From Heliocidaris tuberculata (lineage: Eukaryota > Echinodermata > Echinoidea > Camarodonta > Echinometridae): 64,000 nt of DNA. The stretch is taken from NCBI GenBank assembly GCA_025618425.1, contig CM046846.1:2059142-2123141 (forward strand), in the 5' to 3' direction. How positions within the stretch are numbered: the stretch's first letter is position 1; every line of letters starts with the position of its first letter. A program made the position numbers and the translations under genes. Below are positions 51,472 through 62,089 of the stretch, one piece after another. The notes below the pieces were generated by a model. It did not search any database. It had not been told where the DNA came from and saw only the letters and a program-made list of their open reading frames with translations.

Positions 51472-52059
51472 CAGGAGCGTCGCTGTAAGATTTTGAATGG
51501 AGGGTGTGACGATCAATTTTGCCGAAAATTTTTTAGGGTGTGACACCCAAACTTGCCGACAAAAATGCTGCACCCTAATCTCTCCCCCATACATAATAAT
51601 TTTAAAAAATCGCAGATGTAGAGATCTTGATCATACGGGCCCATTTTCACAAGGGGCTGATGCCTTTTGCCCGAATATCAAATTTTTAATTTTTGGTAGT
51701 GGGGGGGGGGGGGGGGGGGGAGGGGGTGCCTGCAGCCCATTGCCTATTGCCATTGCCAGGGAGACGCATTTTGTCCGAATATTACTTTCCAGTGTTTTTA
51801 CGTCCGAGGAAAGCGAGCGAACAAAAAATTGGCCAGTTTTTCTTTCTTTTTCCTTTCCTTCCCTTCTCTTCTTTCTGTTTTGTCCTATCCTTCCCTTTCC
51901 CTTTTTCCTTTTCCATTTTTCCTTCTCCCTTCTCCTTTCTCCTTTTCCTCTTCTCTTTCTTATTCCCTCTCCCCTTTTCCCCTCCTTTTTTTTTTGCCGA
52001 CAGCACTTTTGAGTGTGTGTGTGTGTGTCACCCCCCCCCCCCTCCTAACGACGCCGCTG
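51472..52059. mobile_element. hAT-type nonautonomous element with perfect 8-bp target duplication
   Basis: ATTGTACA at 51464-51471 and 52060-52067. Termini CAGGAGCGTCGCTG and, inverted, CAGCGGCGTCGTTAGG. It contains a G run (51701-51720) and a 150-bp polypyrimidine tract (51840-51990), the source of the low-complexity frames there. Confidence 0.87.
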
Positions 52060-52370
52060 ATTGTACATACAGAGACACCGATTAATATTCCATCATTCTA
52101 AAGTTGGAATATAAGACAGACAAATTTGGCGTGAAATATGAGGGAATCTAGTAAGAAGAGCTAGGCTTGTGATTGTAGATTCCCTAATAAGAATAAAAAA
52201 CAGTCATTGACATAATTATATGTATATGAGAGATGACCTTTAAAAAAACATTTAAAAAAGAAGAGAAATATTAAAACGGGAGAAGACCATGGTACAGTAC
52301 ATTACTATACATGCAGGAAGCCAATTACTATATAGGAAGCCATAGGATGGATTGCGTAAGTATTTAAGAG

Positions 52371-52678
52371 CAGGGGCGGATCTAGCTTTTTTCCAAGGGG
52401 GGGTTTGAGGGGCTGAGCTGGGTATTGCGAGGGAGCGTAGCGACCGAGCCCGAGCAAGCGAAGCGAGCGAGGGGGGAGGGTGTGGGAGGTACCCCCCTCC
52501 CACAGTAGGGAGATTTTTCATTTTTAGGGTTGCCAGCTTGCGATTTTAAGCATACTTGCATGCTCTATTTTTTCTTTTTTGGTTTTCCTATGCACATTAA
52601 ATGTTTACTTGGCAGCCCAAGGGGGGGGGGGGGGTTTAAACCCCCTAAACCCCCCCCCCCCCCGTAGATCCGCCACTG
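52371..52678. mobile_element. hAT-type MITE
   Basis: Termini CAGGGGCGGATCTAG and, inverted, CAGTGGCGGATCTACGGG. G and C runs near the right end. Flanks share AAGAG only, so the target duplication is unclear. Confidence 0.75.
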
Positions 52679-52907
52679 AAGAGGGATATTTGGAATTTGA
52701 GTTTAAATGTATAACAGTGAGCCGGTATTAGTTAAGTCTGGGGGAAGTAATTCCACAGTTTTGGTCCTGTAAATATAATTGTATTGTGTGCAGAAGCTGT
52801 TCTAGTACGTTAATGATTATTAAACATGACCTACATCTTCGTTTATCTTTATTATCTAAATTTATAGATAGATGAAAAATATGCGCTGCGCAAGCATATT
52901 AACTCTT

Positions 52908-53311
52908 TCTGTGCCAAGGGATTTAGTTCTCTTCAAAATGTTACCAAAATGTGATCAATGCTTACTTTTCAAAATAATGTCTGCACTTCAATAACCATCT
53001 ATTATTTCACAAAATATCGTGTACAAAACTTGTAGGAAATTTATTATCATTTCTTATGATACCAAACATTATTACTTTACCCAACTTTATGCATAAGAAT
53101 TATTGAAAATTACATTTGAGTTTCTCTTTTTGTCCATTATTTTTTTGGTTTCTCATTTGTTTACTATTGTTTAATGTTGAAAAAAGGTAATATCTTTTTT
53201 TAAATCTGCAATTTTCTCTGATAATTTCTATGGTAACATATAATTTGCTTGATTTACGCTCACATTTTGTTATATATGTACCAGAAAAAACGAAACCCTA
53301 AAACAAAGGGT
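52908..53311. mobile_element. Probable TTAA-type MITE
   Basis: Left end TTAACTCTTTCTGTGCC resembles 43388 (TTAACCCCTTCTGTGATGCC). A possible right end AAACAAAGGGTTATTG lies near 53311 with a degenerate target site. It overlaps the left edge of the outer palindrome. Confidence 0.45.
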
Positions 53312-54786
53312 TATTGTGACCACACTAAGTGCTCTATGAAAATAGTTATCTATTTTCCATAAACTAGAAATATTCTGTTTTTAAATGATAACTTAATGGC
53401 ATCCACCCTTACATGCTTTACCGAGCAGCAGCATTTTGAAAATGACATGTAAAAACTCAGTGTGCCGGATTTGGGTAAAACCGTGAGAACTTTAGTATCA
53501 CATGCGAAAATGACTAAAGGAAATACCAGCTTTAAAGGCCAAGTCCACACTAATATCATGTTGATTTGAATAAATAGAGTAAAATTAAACAAGCATAACA
53601 GTGAAAATTTCACTGAAATCGGATGTAAAATAAGAAAGTTTACGGCATTTTTAAGTTTTGCATTATTTCATGAAACAGTGATATGCATAACATGGGCGGT
53701 ATGCAAATGAGTGAATCGATGATGTCACACACTCACTTTTCCTTATGTATTTTATTATTTTAAATTTCATATATTTCAATTTTTATGGATGTGATGATAA
53801 AGAATCTGTCCCTTGTATCAAAATAAGTTACAATAATGATGATTTTACATGTTCCATAAGGAGTCAAACCATGTTTTACATTATTAAAGAAAAAAAATTG
53901 AAATATATATTATTTTCATATAATAAAATACATTATTAAGGAAAAGTGAATGTGTGACATCATCGGTTCACTCATTTGCATACCGCCCATGTTATGCATA
54001 TCACTGTTTCAAGAAATAATGCAAAACTTCAAAATGTCGTAACTTTCTTATTTTACATCCGATTTATATAAAATTTTCACTTTTATGCTTGTTTAATTTT
54101 ATTCTATTTATTCATATCAACTTGATATTAGTGTGGACTTGGCCTTTAAGAGATATGATACGTGAAATTCCCTTGTGTGATGGCATAAGTTCAATCTGAA
54201 ATTCATAAAATTTGCCATAATCTTGATATTTGTTCTGCCTTAAGTGCCCTTTCTACCTTGTATTTCTATTTGATGGCAATGGAAAGTGCCACTTACTTTA
54301 CTTTTATGAAAAATATCACCTTTCTCTCCGCTTTGTTTAAAAAAAAAAATCAATTCAGAAACATGCAAAAGATTGCTTTCCATTTAGATTGCAGGTACCA
54401 TTTCAATACAAACGTGCCCTTTCTTTACCCCCCTCCCCCCAACATCGACAATACATTGTCCATCCTTTATTTTATGATGAGGGCAGCCGCATTATCCTTA
54501 CCCTCATTATTGAAAGAAACAGATGAAAAGGGTTTTAAAAGTCCTGTTGCATTTTGGTCATGGTCACATGTGATCCTAACATTTTCACTGTTTTACCCAA
54601 ATCCGGCACAACTGAGTTTTTACATGTTATTTCAAAATGCTGTTGTTCGGCAAAGCATGTACGGATGGATGCCATCAAGTTGTCATTTAAATGCATACTT
54701 CTAGTTTATGGAAAATAGATAATAATTGTCATAGAGCAAATAGTGTGGTCACAATAACCCTTTGCTTTAGGGTTTCGTTTTTTTCA
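53284..54786. repeat. Large inverted repeat (outer palindrome) containing a foldback
   Basis: The left arm (53284-53530) and right arm (54541-54786) are inverted copies at roughly 80-90 percent identity by eye. The arms share CGAAACCCTAAA-CAAAGGGT, TATTTTCCATAAACTAGAA and GTGCCGGATTTGGGTAAAAC. A second foldback (53536-54145) sits between them, next to about 390 bp of unpaired sequence. Confidence 0.8.
53536..54145. mobile_element. Foldback element inside the outer palindrome
   Basis: Terminal arms of about 210 bp start AGGCCAAGTCCACACTAATA and end in the inverse. TTAA at 53532-53535 and 54146-54149. Arms also share GTGATATGCATAACATGGGC and CACTCATTTGCATACCGCCC in opposite orientations. Confidence 0.88.
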
Positions 54787-55142
54787 GGGACGCACTGTAT
54801 ATTACCTATGATGGTGATAAAGATATGCTTTATCGGTTGCTGTGTAAAGTGCATTCGGTTAATGATTGTGCGTATTTGGTATTTAAACATCGTACCTGTG
54901 TTATGTATGAGGTGAATATCATGACATTTGATTTATCAAATTGATATCATTGGTTGATGCAAGTACACACAGACCAGTTCGTGGTTCACACAAGGTACAA
55001 ATGACCTCAAATATATACATGAATATATGGAGTGGTCCCACTTTATGTTTTTTTTTTCTTCAAATAAGAATAATTATTTTCTTGTTACGTTCCATATCCC
55101 CTCTCCCTTCTTCATTTCCCCTTTTCTTTTTTCGCCATTCGA

Positions 55143-55177
55143 TTCGGGGGGGGGGGGGCGAAGCTACGCCACTGACG
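55143..55177 (-). repeat. Solitary hAT-type MITE end
   Basis: On the minus strand CAGTGGCGTAGCTTCGCCCC followed by a C run. No partner end was found nearby. Confidence 0.5.
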
Positions 55178-55394
55178 TTAACATAAAAGTTTATTACTTT
55201 GTAACAGAACTTGCAACCGAGAGCAACACGGTCATCACTAACTCCTTGATTTGACGAAGATCACCTCTGAGGAACTGCACTGCCTGGAGTGTCTTCACTG
55301 CTGATGAGCTATAATTTAGGGCTTATCCAACGTTTGAAGATGGCTTCGTCACCACTCCACCTTTGTGGAGATGAGAAAGTCTTGGGTTAATCGA

Positions 55395-55680
55395 TCCCTA
55401 AAACGAATAGTTCCGTCACCGGACCACCTCTGTGGAGATGACTTGTTAAGGTCGTGATTCTATCCCGAGCACGGCATTTGTGTCCATATAGGCAAGGCAT
55501 TTTTGCTTCTCTTCATCCAGGTGTTAAATGGGTACCCGGTAGGATGCAAATGTCACTGTAGTTTGTTCAGCAGTGTGAGTTTTTGTAAAATGGCTCCTGG
55601 CTGGAATGCTCCCTAAGGAGTGGAGAAAGTGCATTGTTATGAAAAAGTATTATTCTATAAGGTTTTCAATTCCTTTCCAT
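55395..55680 (+). repeat. tRNA-derived SINE, second copy
   Basis: tRNA-like head CCGGACCACCTCTGTGGAGA, with a decayed B box GGTCGTGATTCTATCCC. The body has GGCAAGGCATT, CCAGGTGTTAAATGGGTACC and CTGGCTGGAATGCTCCCTAA. Same body as 10340-10525. Confidence 0.68.
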
Positions 55681-56071
55681 ATTGAACCCTTTTGTATCCA
55701 AAAGAAGCCAGTGATGTTATCGTTTGGCATTGTGACAATATGAAACTATATACATAACAAACTGAATTTTAATATTAACGAAGAAATTAAATATTTTAAC
55801 GCAATGAAATAAAGGGTGTCTACAAGAAAAAAATCATGTATTTATATAAATTTCAGATTTTGTTCGTGTATTTTATAGAAACAATATACATGACATCAGG
55901 ACCAGAATTCCCAGAATAGCATGAGAGGCAGCTGTAGTAAAGATAGGATTTGAAATTGTCAAAACAGATTTTTCAGAAAATTTCTGCTCGGCCTCAATGT
56001 GACCTTGAAAACTGATGATGAGCTAGATTTGATTATGAAGTTATCTTTATGAATGAGAAGAAAGAGAAACT
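55681..56071. other. Intergenic, nothing recognised
   Basis: AT-rich, no feature assigned. Confidence 0.3.
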
Positions 56072-56212
56072 GGGGGGCGTTTCATGAAAGGACTTGTCAG
56101 ATATTTTATCCGACAAATTTGCTCTCAGCCAATCAGATGCAAGGATTTCAGTAGCTTATAACACTTGTCAGATAAAATATCCGACAACTTCCTTTCATGA
56201 AATGCTCCCCTG
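56072..56212. repeat. Palindromic MITE with CCAAT core (copy 3)
   Basis: GGGGGGCGTTTCATGAAAGG at the left, CCTTTCATGAAATGCTCCCC at the right, core TTTGCTCTCAGCCAATCAGA intact. Confidence 0.85.
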
Positions 56213-56672
56213 GAGGAACAATTCTCCTAAATCGTATCCGGACAACTACACCCTGGACAATTACCCCCCCCCCCCGGACAACTACCCTCGGACAATTACC
56301 CCCTAGACAATTACCTCCCTAGGACAATTACCCCCAGGATAACTACCCCTTAGGACTATACCCCCAGATGTCGGGGATATCGTCAGGGGGGGGGGGGCTA
56401 AAATTTTGTTCCGGGGGAGGGGGTGAATGTCCTGTGGATCATTGTCGGGGGGGGGGGGGGAGGGTGTCATCCTTGGGGGTAATCGTCATTGCATGGGGGT
56501 AATTTTCCTGGGGGTAATTGACCGGGTGTAAATGTCCTGGGGGTAATTGTCCGGGGGGGGGGGGGAGCTGTTCTGAGGGGTAGTTGTCCTGGGGGATATT
56601 TGTCCTGGGGGGGGGGTAGTTATACAGGGGATAGTTGTCCGGGGGAAGTTGTTCAGGGGGTAGTTGTCCTAG
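56213..56672. repeat. Inverted minisatellite of GGACAATTACCCCC units
   Basis: From 56227 to about 56370 units read GGACAA(T/C)TACCCCC. From about 56395 to 56670 the complement GGGGGTAATTGTCC/GGGGGTAGTTGTCC is repeated with G-run expansions. The two halves are mirror-inverted arrays. Confidence 0.85.
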
Positions 56673-58050
56673 AATCCTCCTAAATATGAAACCAGAGCTA
56701 GATTGAACGCCGTTCGTTTCTTATGAATTGAATTAAAATCAATCTCAAATATGTGTATAAGTAAATAGATTATGATTATCTTTCTGTCCAAAAATGTCAA
56801 TCAAAATGAAAGGTTATGAAAATATTTGGTCATTCGCTTCGCTCGCTCGTAAGTAGCTACCATTGAATTTCATATTGTCATTCCAAATTATATTATATCG
56901 AAATGAAAATCATAAACTCATATTCAAATAATGAACCGTTGGAATACGTACATGTACGTCGTCCTGCCCCCACTGCCCCTTTAAACCCCCCCCCCCCTTC
57001 CCTGCCGCTTCTGAAGCCTGGAGGTTTGGCTACCCCACTAATATCCGGGTGGCGTCCTTTATGACTTGTACACGCCAACTACATCAGGAAAGTCTTCCCA
57101 AGGAGGTGGAAGAGAGATGGTCTTCTGAACGATTTCCCACCCCTTCATTAACTGAAAACAGTTATCAGTTAGATTGAAAATTGCGTCAAAATTATTTCAT
57201 TTTGACATTTAAAATTTATGGAGAATGTTTCAGGTTATCTGCTCTTCATCAACGACCGATAAAACAAAATCATACTGCCACGAGACTCTTCTGTCCGTTC
57301 CCGACTCCTCTTCCCGCCAAATATTTTCTTTAAAAGAAAAACCTCTAGTTGTCATCTAGGAACAGTTTTATCAGTATAATATAATTTTGATAGAATCGCA
57401 TTATCATAAGTCTGACAGATATGTTCTGGAACGAATTGGGGAGTAATCTTCTCTTCCTTTTAAAATCTAGGCGTTTTCATCAACCATTAGTGTCAAATAG
57501 GCCAAATCTTATTTCCACTTTCGTTCTGGCAATGACACTCTTGGATTCTGCCTCGAATTATACGGCTGTGCCAACTCCTTTAAATCCCGTATTAAAAAAA
57601 AGGTGTCAGCATCCATTTCATGTTAAAAGCATTGTGTTTGATAGGCGCAATCTTGAATGATCCAGAAATGTAAAACGCTCCAGGATATCGGCTCTTCGCC
57701 CTAATTCGAATGAGAACTCAATACTTCTGTCCTAAAGTATACGTTCCTCGCTTTCCGACTGACTCCCTATCCTTCCAAAAGCTCCGACATGCTTCGAAAA
57801 GTACTTAACTGGTATTTTTAATTTTTTTTTGGTTTTAATTAAACTGGATGACAGCTTTGTGTGGCTCGAGGGCAAGTAGAACCTGCCAAGCCACTCGTTT
57901 GTTCCTTGATGATGCTAAGCTGTATATGGCCTAACCTCCCTTCTTGGTGGAACTTTTCGCATGCCATTCTCAATAATGAACGTATGCGAAGTGATGATCG
58001 CTAATCTCTTCGCCGGCCATTTCGATGGCATGGTTTCCTATCACACCCCT
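56673..58050. other. Intergenic, no gene recognised
   Basis: A C run at 56987-56997 sits near a GCCGCTTCTGAAGCCTGGAG stretch. Open frames at 57421-57660 and elsewhere show no family signature. Confidence 0.3.
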
Positions 58051-58283
58051 GCCACCACTCCAATGAAGTAGAATTTACACATTGGATTGGGCTTACAACA
58101 TGAACATTCGCCAGTCAATAAAGTCATATGGCAGGAATTCATATCCCACAGCTGCCACCACGCCAATGAAGTAGAATTTACACATTATATTTGACTTACG
58201 TAATGAAGATTCATTTCCACTGCTGCCACCATGCCAATCAAGCAGAATTTACACATTGGATTTGGCTTACGAAATGAACATTC
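58051..58283 (+). repeat. Threefold tandem repeat
   Basis: GCCACCA-(C/T)-(T/G)CCAAT(G/C)AAG(T/C)AGAATTTACACATT followed by TTGGCTTAC and a ATGAACATTC-like tail occurs at 58051, 58153 and 58224. Confidence 0.78.
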
Positions 58284-58449
58284 TTTTTTTATTGGAAATC
58301 CAGGCTGAACATAGCAGACCAATATACGAACATTAATCTCGCCGCTTAAGGGCGACTGCCGCAACAAAAAAGTAATGTCGCACGCTCTTAGCTGTCCATG
58401 AAAGCTATCTGATGTATGATTGACCCCCCCCCCCCCCCTCCTTAATAGT

Positions 58450-58652
58450 TCTATTCCGTTTGGCTTCTCAGCTCAGTAAGGTGTATCTGCATGGTACACA
58501 GCGCCTCTCCGTCATCGATCCAGCAGAGAGATGAGTAGTGAGATCTTCCTGGATCAAGTGACATTGAAGCTTCCATTGCAGTCAGACTTGATGAGAAGGT
58601 ATGAGTCTGGTTTGGTTCTCGATCACAATGAAGATACCCGCCCATCCATGGC
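58450..58652 (-). pseudogene. CAPN15: Calpain-15 (SOLH) C-terminal domain exon, copy 1, broken
   Basis: The minus strand starts after a CTACTATCTAG acceptor with [12 protein letters not shown], the H-G-W-A-G-(hydrophobic)-V-x-E-N motif of the SOLH-type C-terminal domain of calpain-15. Relative to copy 2 it then lacks two bases, so the frame is lost and a stop appears before the CDCNGSFNV block. DNA similarity to copy 2 continues to about 58555. A decayed duplicate of the exon downstream on the plus strand. Confidence 0.55.
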
Positions 58653-58674
58653 CTAGATAGTAGCATGTCACACC

Positions 58675-58877
58675 TTCACGGCTCTGCCATTGATAGATGA
58701 GTAACGTAATACCAATGTGAAAAAATATGACTTCTGTAATTGGGGTAAGCAGTCCACTGTAGCACGATCATCCTTTGTGGTAGTCACATTGAAGCTTCCA
58801 TTGCAGTCACACTTGATGTGAAGGTTTGAGTCTGGTCTACGGTTCTCAATCACAATGAAGATACCCGCCCATCTATG
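58675..58877 (-). pseudogene. CAPN15: Calpain-15 (SOLH) C-terminal domain exon, copy 2
   Basis: Minus-strand frame: [67 protein letters not shown], then GTGTGA as a possible donor. W-A-G-x-x-x-V-x-E-N-R-x-P...L-H-x-x-C-D-C-x-x-S-F-N-V...T-V-D-x-x-P-x-L is the signature of the calpain-15 C-terminal domain. An in-frame TAA lies 11 codons before the Trp, before the best acceptor (CCTTTCTGGCAG near 58913) joins, so the exon may be dead or use another acceptor. Functional status is undecided. Confidence 0.6.
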
Positions 58878-59002
58878 TCGTCTGGATACAACTTGTTACA
58901 TCTTTTCGACCCTGCCAGAAAGGAGGAATGAAGATGAATTTTCTTTATACAAATCGAGCTATGTAGGAACGTTCTTGAGGTAACTCGTGTGTTATCATGA
59001 TA

Positions 59003-59150
59003 CGCTCCATGAGATCTGCTCTCTTCACCAAGGCTAGACATGACTAGAATAGCTTCTACCTGTCCTTAGGAGTTTCCACTGTACGACTGGCTCCTGTTCT
59101 TCCTAGTTCCCCTTAGCTCTACAGCCTCCACAGCAATCGGCTTCTCAAGT
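59003..59150 (-). pseudogene. CAPN15: Calpain-15-like preceding segment, broken frame
   Basis: Minus strand: EKPIAVEAVELRGTRKNRSQ, a stop, then VEAILVMSSLGEESRSHG. The order hydrophobic-V-E-x-V...(A/V)-E-A-I-(hydrophobic) followed by a charged turn precedes the W-A-G block in calpain-15. The stop between the halves suggests decay. Confidence 0.42.
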
Positions 59151-59639
59151 GATATAAAGAAGTTATGTCATATTATTCCGTCTTGAAGTAACTGCACTTT
59201 GATGTGTTGATATTCTGAATACATGCTATTTTAGAAGAGGTTAAAGCTTTTTTTTTTTTTTTTTTACCATCCACTATATTGGCAGATCTTGCTTCCTCTT
59301 TGATTCTGTCATGACACTATTCTGTCTCTTAGCTTGGTAGCTTACTGTGCGTAACTGTGCGTAATTGTCCCCATGCACTTCCAACTGGAGCCAGTTCTCC
59401 ATTGTTCTCCATTGAAAGAAAAGAAGATATTTTCCAATGTTCCAATTTGCTTCTAAATATAGAAAAGTTGAGTCAGAATCGTATATTGGATTGGCAATCT
59501 TACTGGTTAAACCTGGCTGTTGTCACCATCCGCTCAGACTTAGCTGCTCTTCACTCTAATTATGGACAGTCAAAGCTGATCTTTGTGTCGAGACACTTTC
59601 TGTCATAAAAAGTTTTCCACTGTTCACAAGTTGATTTGA

Positions 59640-59935
59640 AATCCTTGGTTCTTCTTCTTTTCCATCTTTTATACCTCCAGTTGGTTTCTTCCTAGCTGGA
59701 ATAATTGTGTCGGCACTTTCCCATGTATAGATTCGTACCAGTCTTGCCTTAGGCTAGAGTACATCATGATAATAATTATGCTCTTCTCTGTATTTGAAGG
59801 CTCTCAGATGAAATCTTTCTCCCAGCCTTTCCAACTCTTCCTGACTCCAAATTGATTCTCGATAGAAAAATTGCGTGTGTAATCGTATGTAATCGTACTC
59901 CATAGAAGCCTTTGTGCTCTTTCTCTCAAGACACC
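59640..59935 (-). pseudogene. Possible further exon(s) of the calpain-15-like locus, unrecognised
   Basis: A good minus-strand acceptor (TTAATTGTTTCAG, ending at 59936) precedes an open frame with CLERKSTKASMEYDYIRLHT and EELERLGERFHLRAFKYREE, ending at 59754. A second frame to about 59640 has RKKPTGGIKDGKEEEPRISN. No family recognised; association with the calpain-15 remnant is by position and strand only. Confidence 0.3.
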
Positions 59936-60438
59936 TGAAACAATTAAGAACATGCACTCTTTTCGTCCTTCAAAACTTTCCATTGTACGATTAATACTTG
60001 ATCAGGCATAGAAAGATTTTTTTTTTAAATTTCAAAGCTCTTATTAGTTTCTTATTATAAGCCCCTTTCACAATTGGTCTGCGACCGTTTGCGACCATTT
60101 GGTCGCACGACAGGCTGCAACAGGCTTCAATCGCCATCGATCTCATCAGGTCGCAGAAAGGCATTCACAAATGCAACAGCGGTCGTAAAACAAAAGCGAC
60201 TAGAAGAGACCGTTGCACGAGTGTTAAAGTCGCATTTGCTCGCATATGCTCGTGCGAGTGGTCTTGCGTTCACATGCGTGTGTTGCACGAGTGATTGCGA
60301 GTGGCTTGACGCCAATCACAATAGTCGCACGATCGATTGCATGGTCGTGCGAGTGGATGTGAGACCATGCGATCGCTCGTGCGATTGAATGAGACCGGTG
60401 CAAGTGGTCGTGAGAGTATTCGTGCGAGTGGCATGGGG

Positions 60439-60445
60439 TATAAAA
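60439..60445 (+). promoter_or_regulatory. TATA box in the motif-iterated element
   Basis: GGGGTATAAAAACCCC, a TATAAAA in a small palindrome, 57 bp before the ATG at 60502. Confidence 0.6.
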
Positions 60446-60501
60446 ACCCCTTCGACAATTGACCGGTAGTCAGTTTCAAGTTGGCCTTCTTAATAGTCAA
60501 G

Positions 60502-60603
60502 ATGCCAAAGAAGAAAGTTACAAAGAAGAGAAAGTTGTTAGAGGAGGGCCCTGTTGCAGAAGATCATCTCCATAGTCCCCCTATATATACCCCCGAGGAA
60601 TAG
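60502..60603 (+). CDS. Short basic ORF inside the TIR element (33 aa)
   Basis: ATG after a TATA box opens MPKKKVTKKRKLLEEGPVAE, then DHLHSPPIYTPEE and TAG. PKKKVTKKRKL resembles a nuclear localisation signal. Too short to be a transposase. It may be the retained N-terminus (first exon) of a protein of the autonomous parent, left after internal deletion. No homology was recognised. Confidence 0.4.
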   Translation: MPKKKVTKKRKLLEEGPVAEDHLHSPPIYTPEE

Positions 60604-61139
60604 TCGCATACAGTCTCATACAGTCGTGCAACGGTAGTACAACGTTGTAAGATGTGCTGCGATCGGTCGTGCAACAGTCTCATGGTCTTAGCACAATCGC
60701 ACCCATTCGCAAGACTGGTCGCTATAGGTCGCTAGCGCACGTGCGAGTGTTGCACGACCTCCAGCCCACCCACTGCGACTATTGAGTCGTGCGAACTCTC
60801 GCATCTAATCGTGCAACGTTGTGCAACACTCATACGAGATTCGCACGACTGGTCGTACGACCTAATGCGAGTGAATCGATCGCATCTGGTCGTGTCTGGA
60901 TTTTGAGCATGTTCAAAGTTCAGATGCGACCAGTCACGACCGCCTCAGGTTCGTGCGACCGCCTGCAACGACTGCGAGTGGTCGCAAGACACCAAGCGTT
61001 CGGTCGTGCAACACCCCGAAAAATCTGTTGCAGGCGGTCGCAAACTGGTCGCAGACCAATTGTGAAAGGGGCTTAGATGGAACTTTGAGGCGGGATTATT
61101 CCATTTTGACAGAATCGTACGACACCTTGTTGACTAATG

Positions 61140-61832
61140 CCCCCTTTCCACAGGATGGAGACCTTTGGGCAATCATTGGGCGACCCAAAATAAATTGGCA
61201 AGATCTCTCAGCAGTATCCAAAAAAAAAACAACCAAAAAGTTGTTTCTGTGGAAACGCTCGGAAAGATCCGTGAGAGCTTATTGAGGGACTAAAATTCAA
61301 TTTTTAGCACATTTCATGGAGATATGTCGACAGAGACCTATGAGTGACCTTGGCGATCGCTGGGCATTCGATGAGAAACCAGAGAGTTCATTGAGCGCTC
61401 AATGCGCGATCAAAGGTGCTCTCTGAGAGCCCAACTGAAATCCCTGAGAGATGCAGCTGCGACCAACGGAGATCACTGAATGACCATTGAAAAAAATACT
61501 TTGGGCGGAAAGTTCACCAAAAATGTTGCGTTTGTTGAAAGATTGCCGAGAGATCATTGAAAGGCTGATGAGACCGTTGAGCGCTCGTAGAGAGATCACT
61601 GAGCATTTATTGAAAGATCGCTTCCCTCAGAGACCACTGAGAGACTGTTTTGAACCAGTTCAAAACTTGATGGAGACCACGGAGACCACAGAGATCACTG
61701 AAAGATCACTGAGAAACCATGGGATACCTTAGAGATCATCGAGAGCTCTCTGGAAGACTGTTGAGAGATCTGTCATTTGAGGAGGGGGGGATTCGATGGT
61801 CTCTCAACGGTCTCGCCTCTGTGGAAAGGGGG
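61140..61832. mobile_element. Motif-iterated TIR element (GAGATCACTGAGA words)
   Basis: Inverted ends CCCCCTTTCCACAG at 61140 and 61832, both continuing into GAGACC. The interior is iterated GAGATCACTGA, GAGACCATTGAG and TTGAAAGATC words. No coding capacity. Architecture as in 60059-61074 with different words. Confidence 0.72.
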
Positions 61833-62089
61833 TGTTCATAATCTTACTTGAAAGGCACATTGAATCAAAGAGTTAGGGTCTATGATTATAAGGTTCACGA
61901 TCGTTCTTTTCTCAACAGCCAAAACAAGTAAAATATGTCTGTCCTTGAAAATGTCTGCTCTGTCTGACTGGTTTCCAGGCTATCTTCCTTGTTTCTTTTT
62001 GAGCTCAAGCTGGTTTCAAGTCCCTTTGTATCAGCTTCATCAAAGTCGATACCGTCAAATGTCTTACGATGTCTGAACACTGCATATAC

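Larger units (their letters stand above)
60059..61074. mobile_element. Motif-iterated TIR element (GTCGCAC/GTCGTGCGAG words)
   Basis: Near-perfect ends TAAGCCCCTTTCACAATTGG at 60059 and its inverse at 61074, extending through GGTCTGCGACC. Most of the 1016 bp is iterated GTCG, TGCGAG and GTCGTGCAAC words. The centre (60437-60603) is different: a TATA box and a short ORF. Target duplication is ambiguous (TA or TAA/TTA). Probably a nonautonomous Harbinger-like or related element. Confidence 0.75.

Noticed and set aside
51497..52101. Phe/Ser/Leu-rich and Lys/Glu-rich frames
   Set aside because: Produced by the polypyrimidine tract inside the hAT-type element.
54258..54704. 148-codon frame across the outer palindrome
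   Set aside because: It spans the unpaired spacer and the right inverted arm and does not keep a comparable frame in the left arm; chance.
60074..61285. Several frames of 76-110 codons on both strands
   Set aside because: They arise from iterated GTCG/TGCGAG words, which keep frames open by chance. Only the 33-codon ORF with TATA context was kept.
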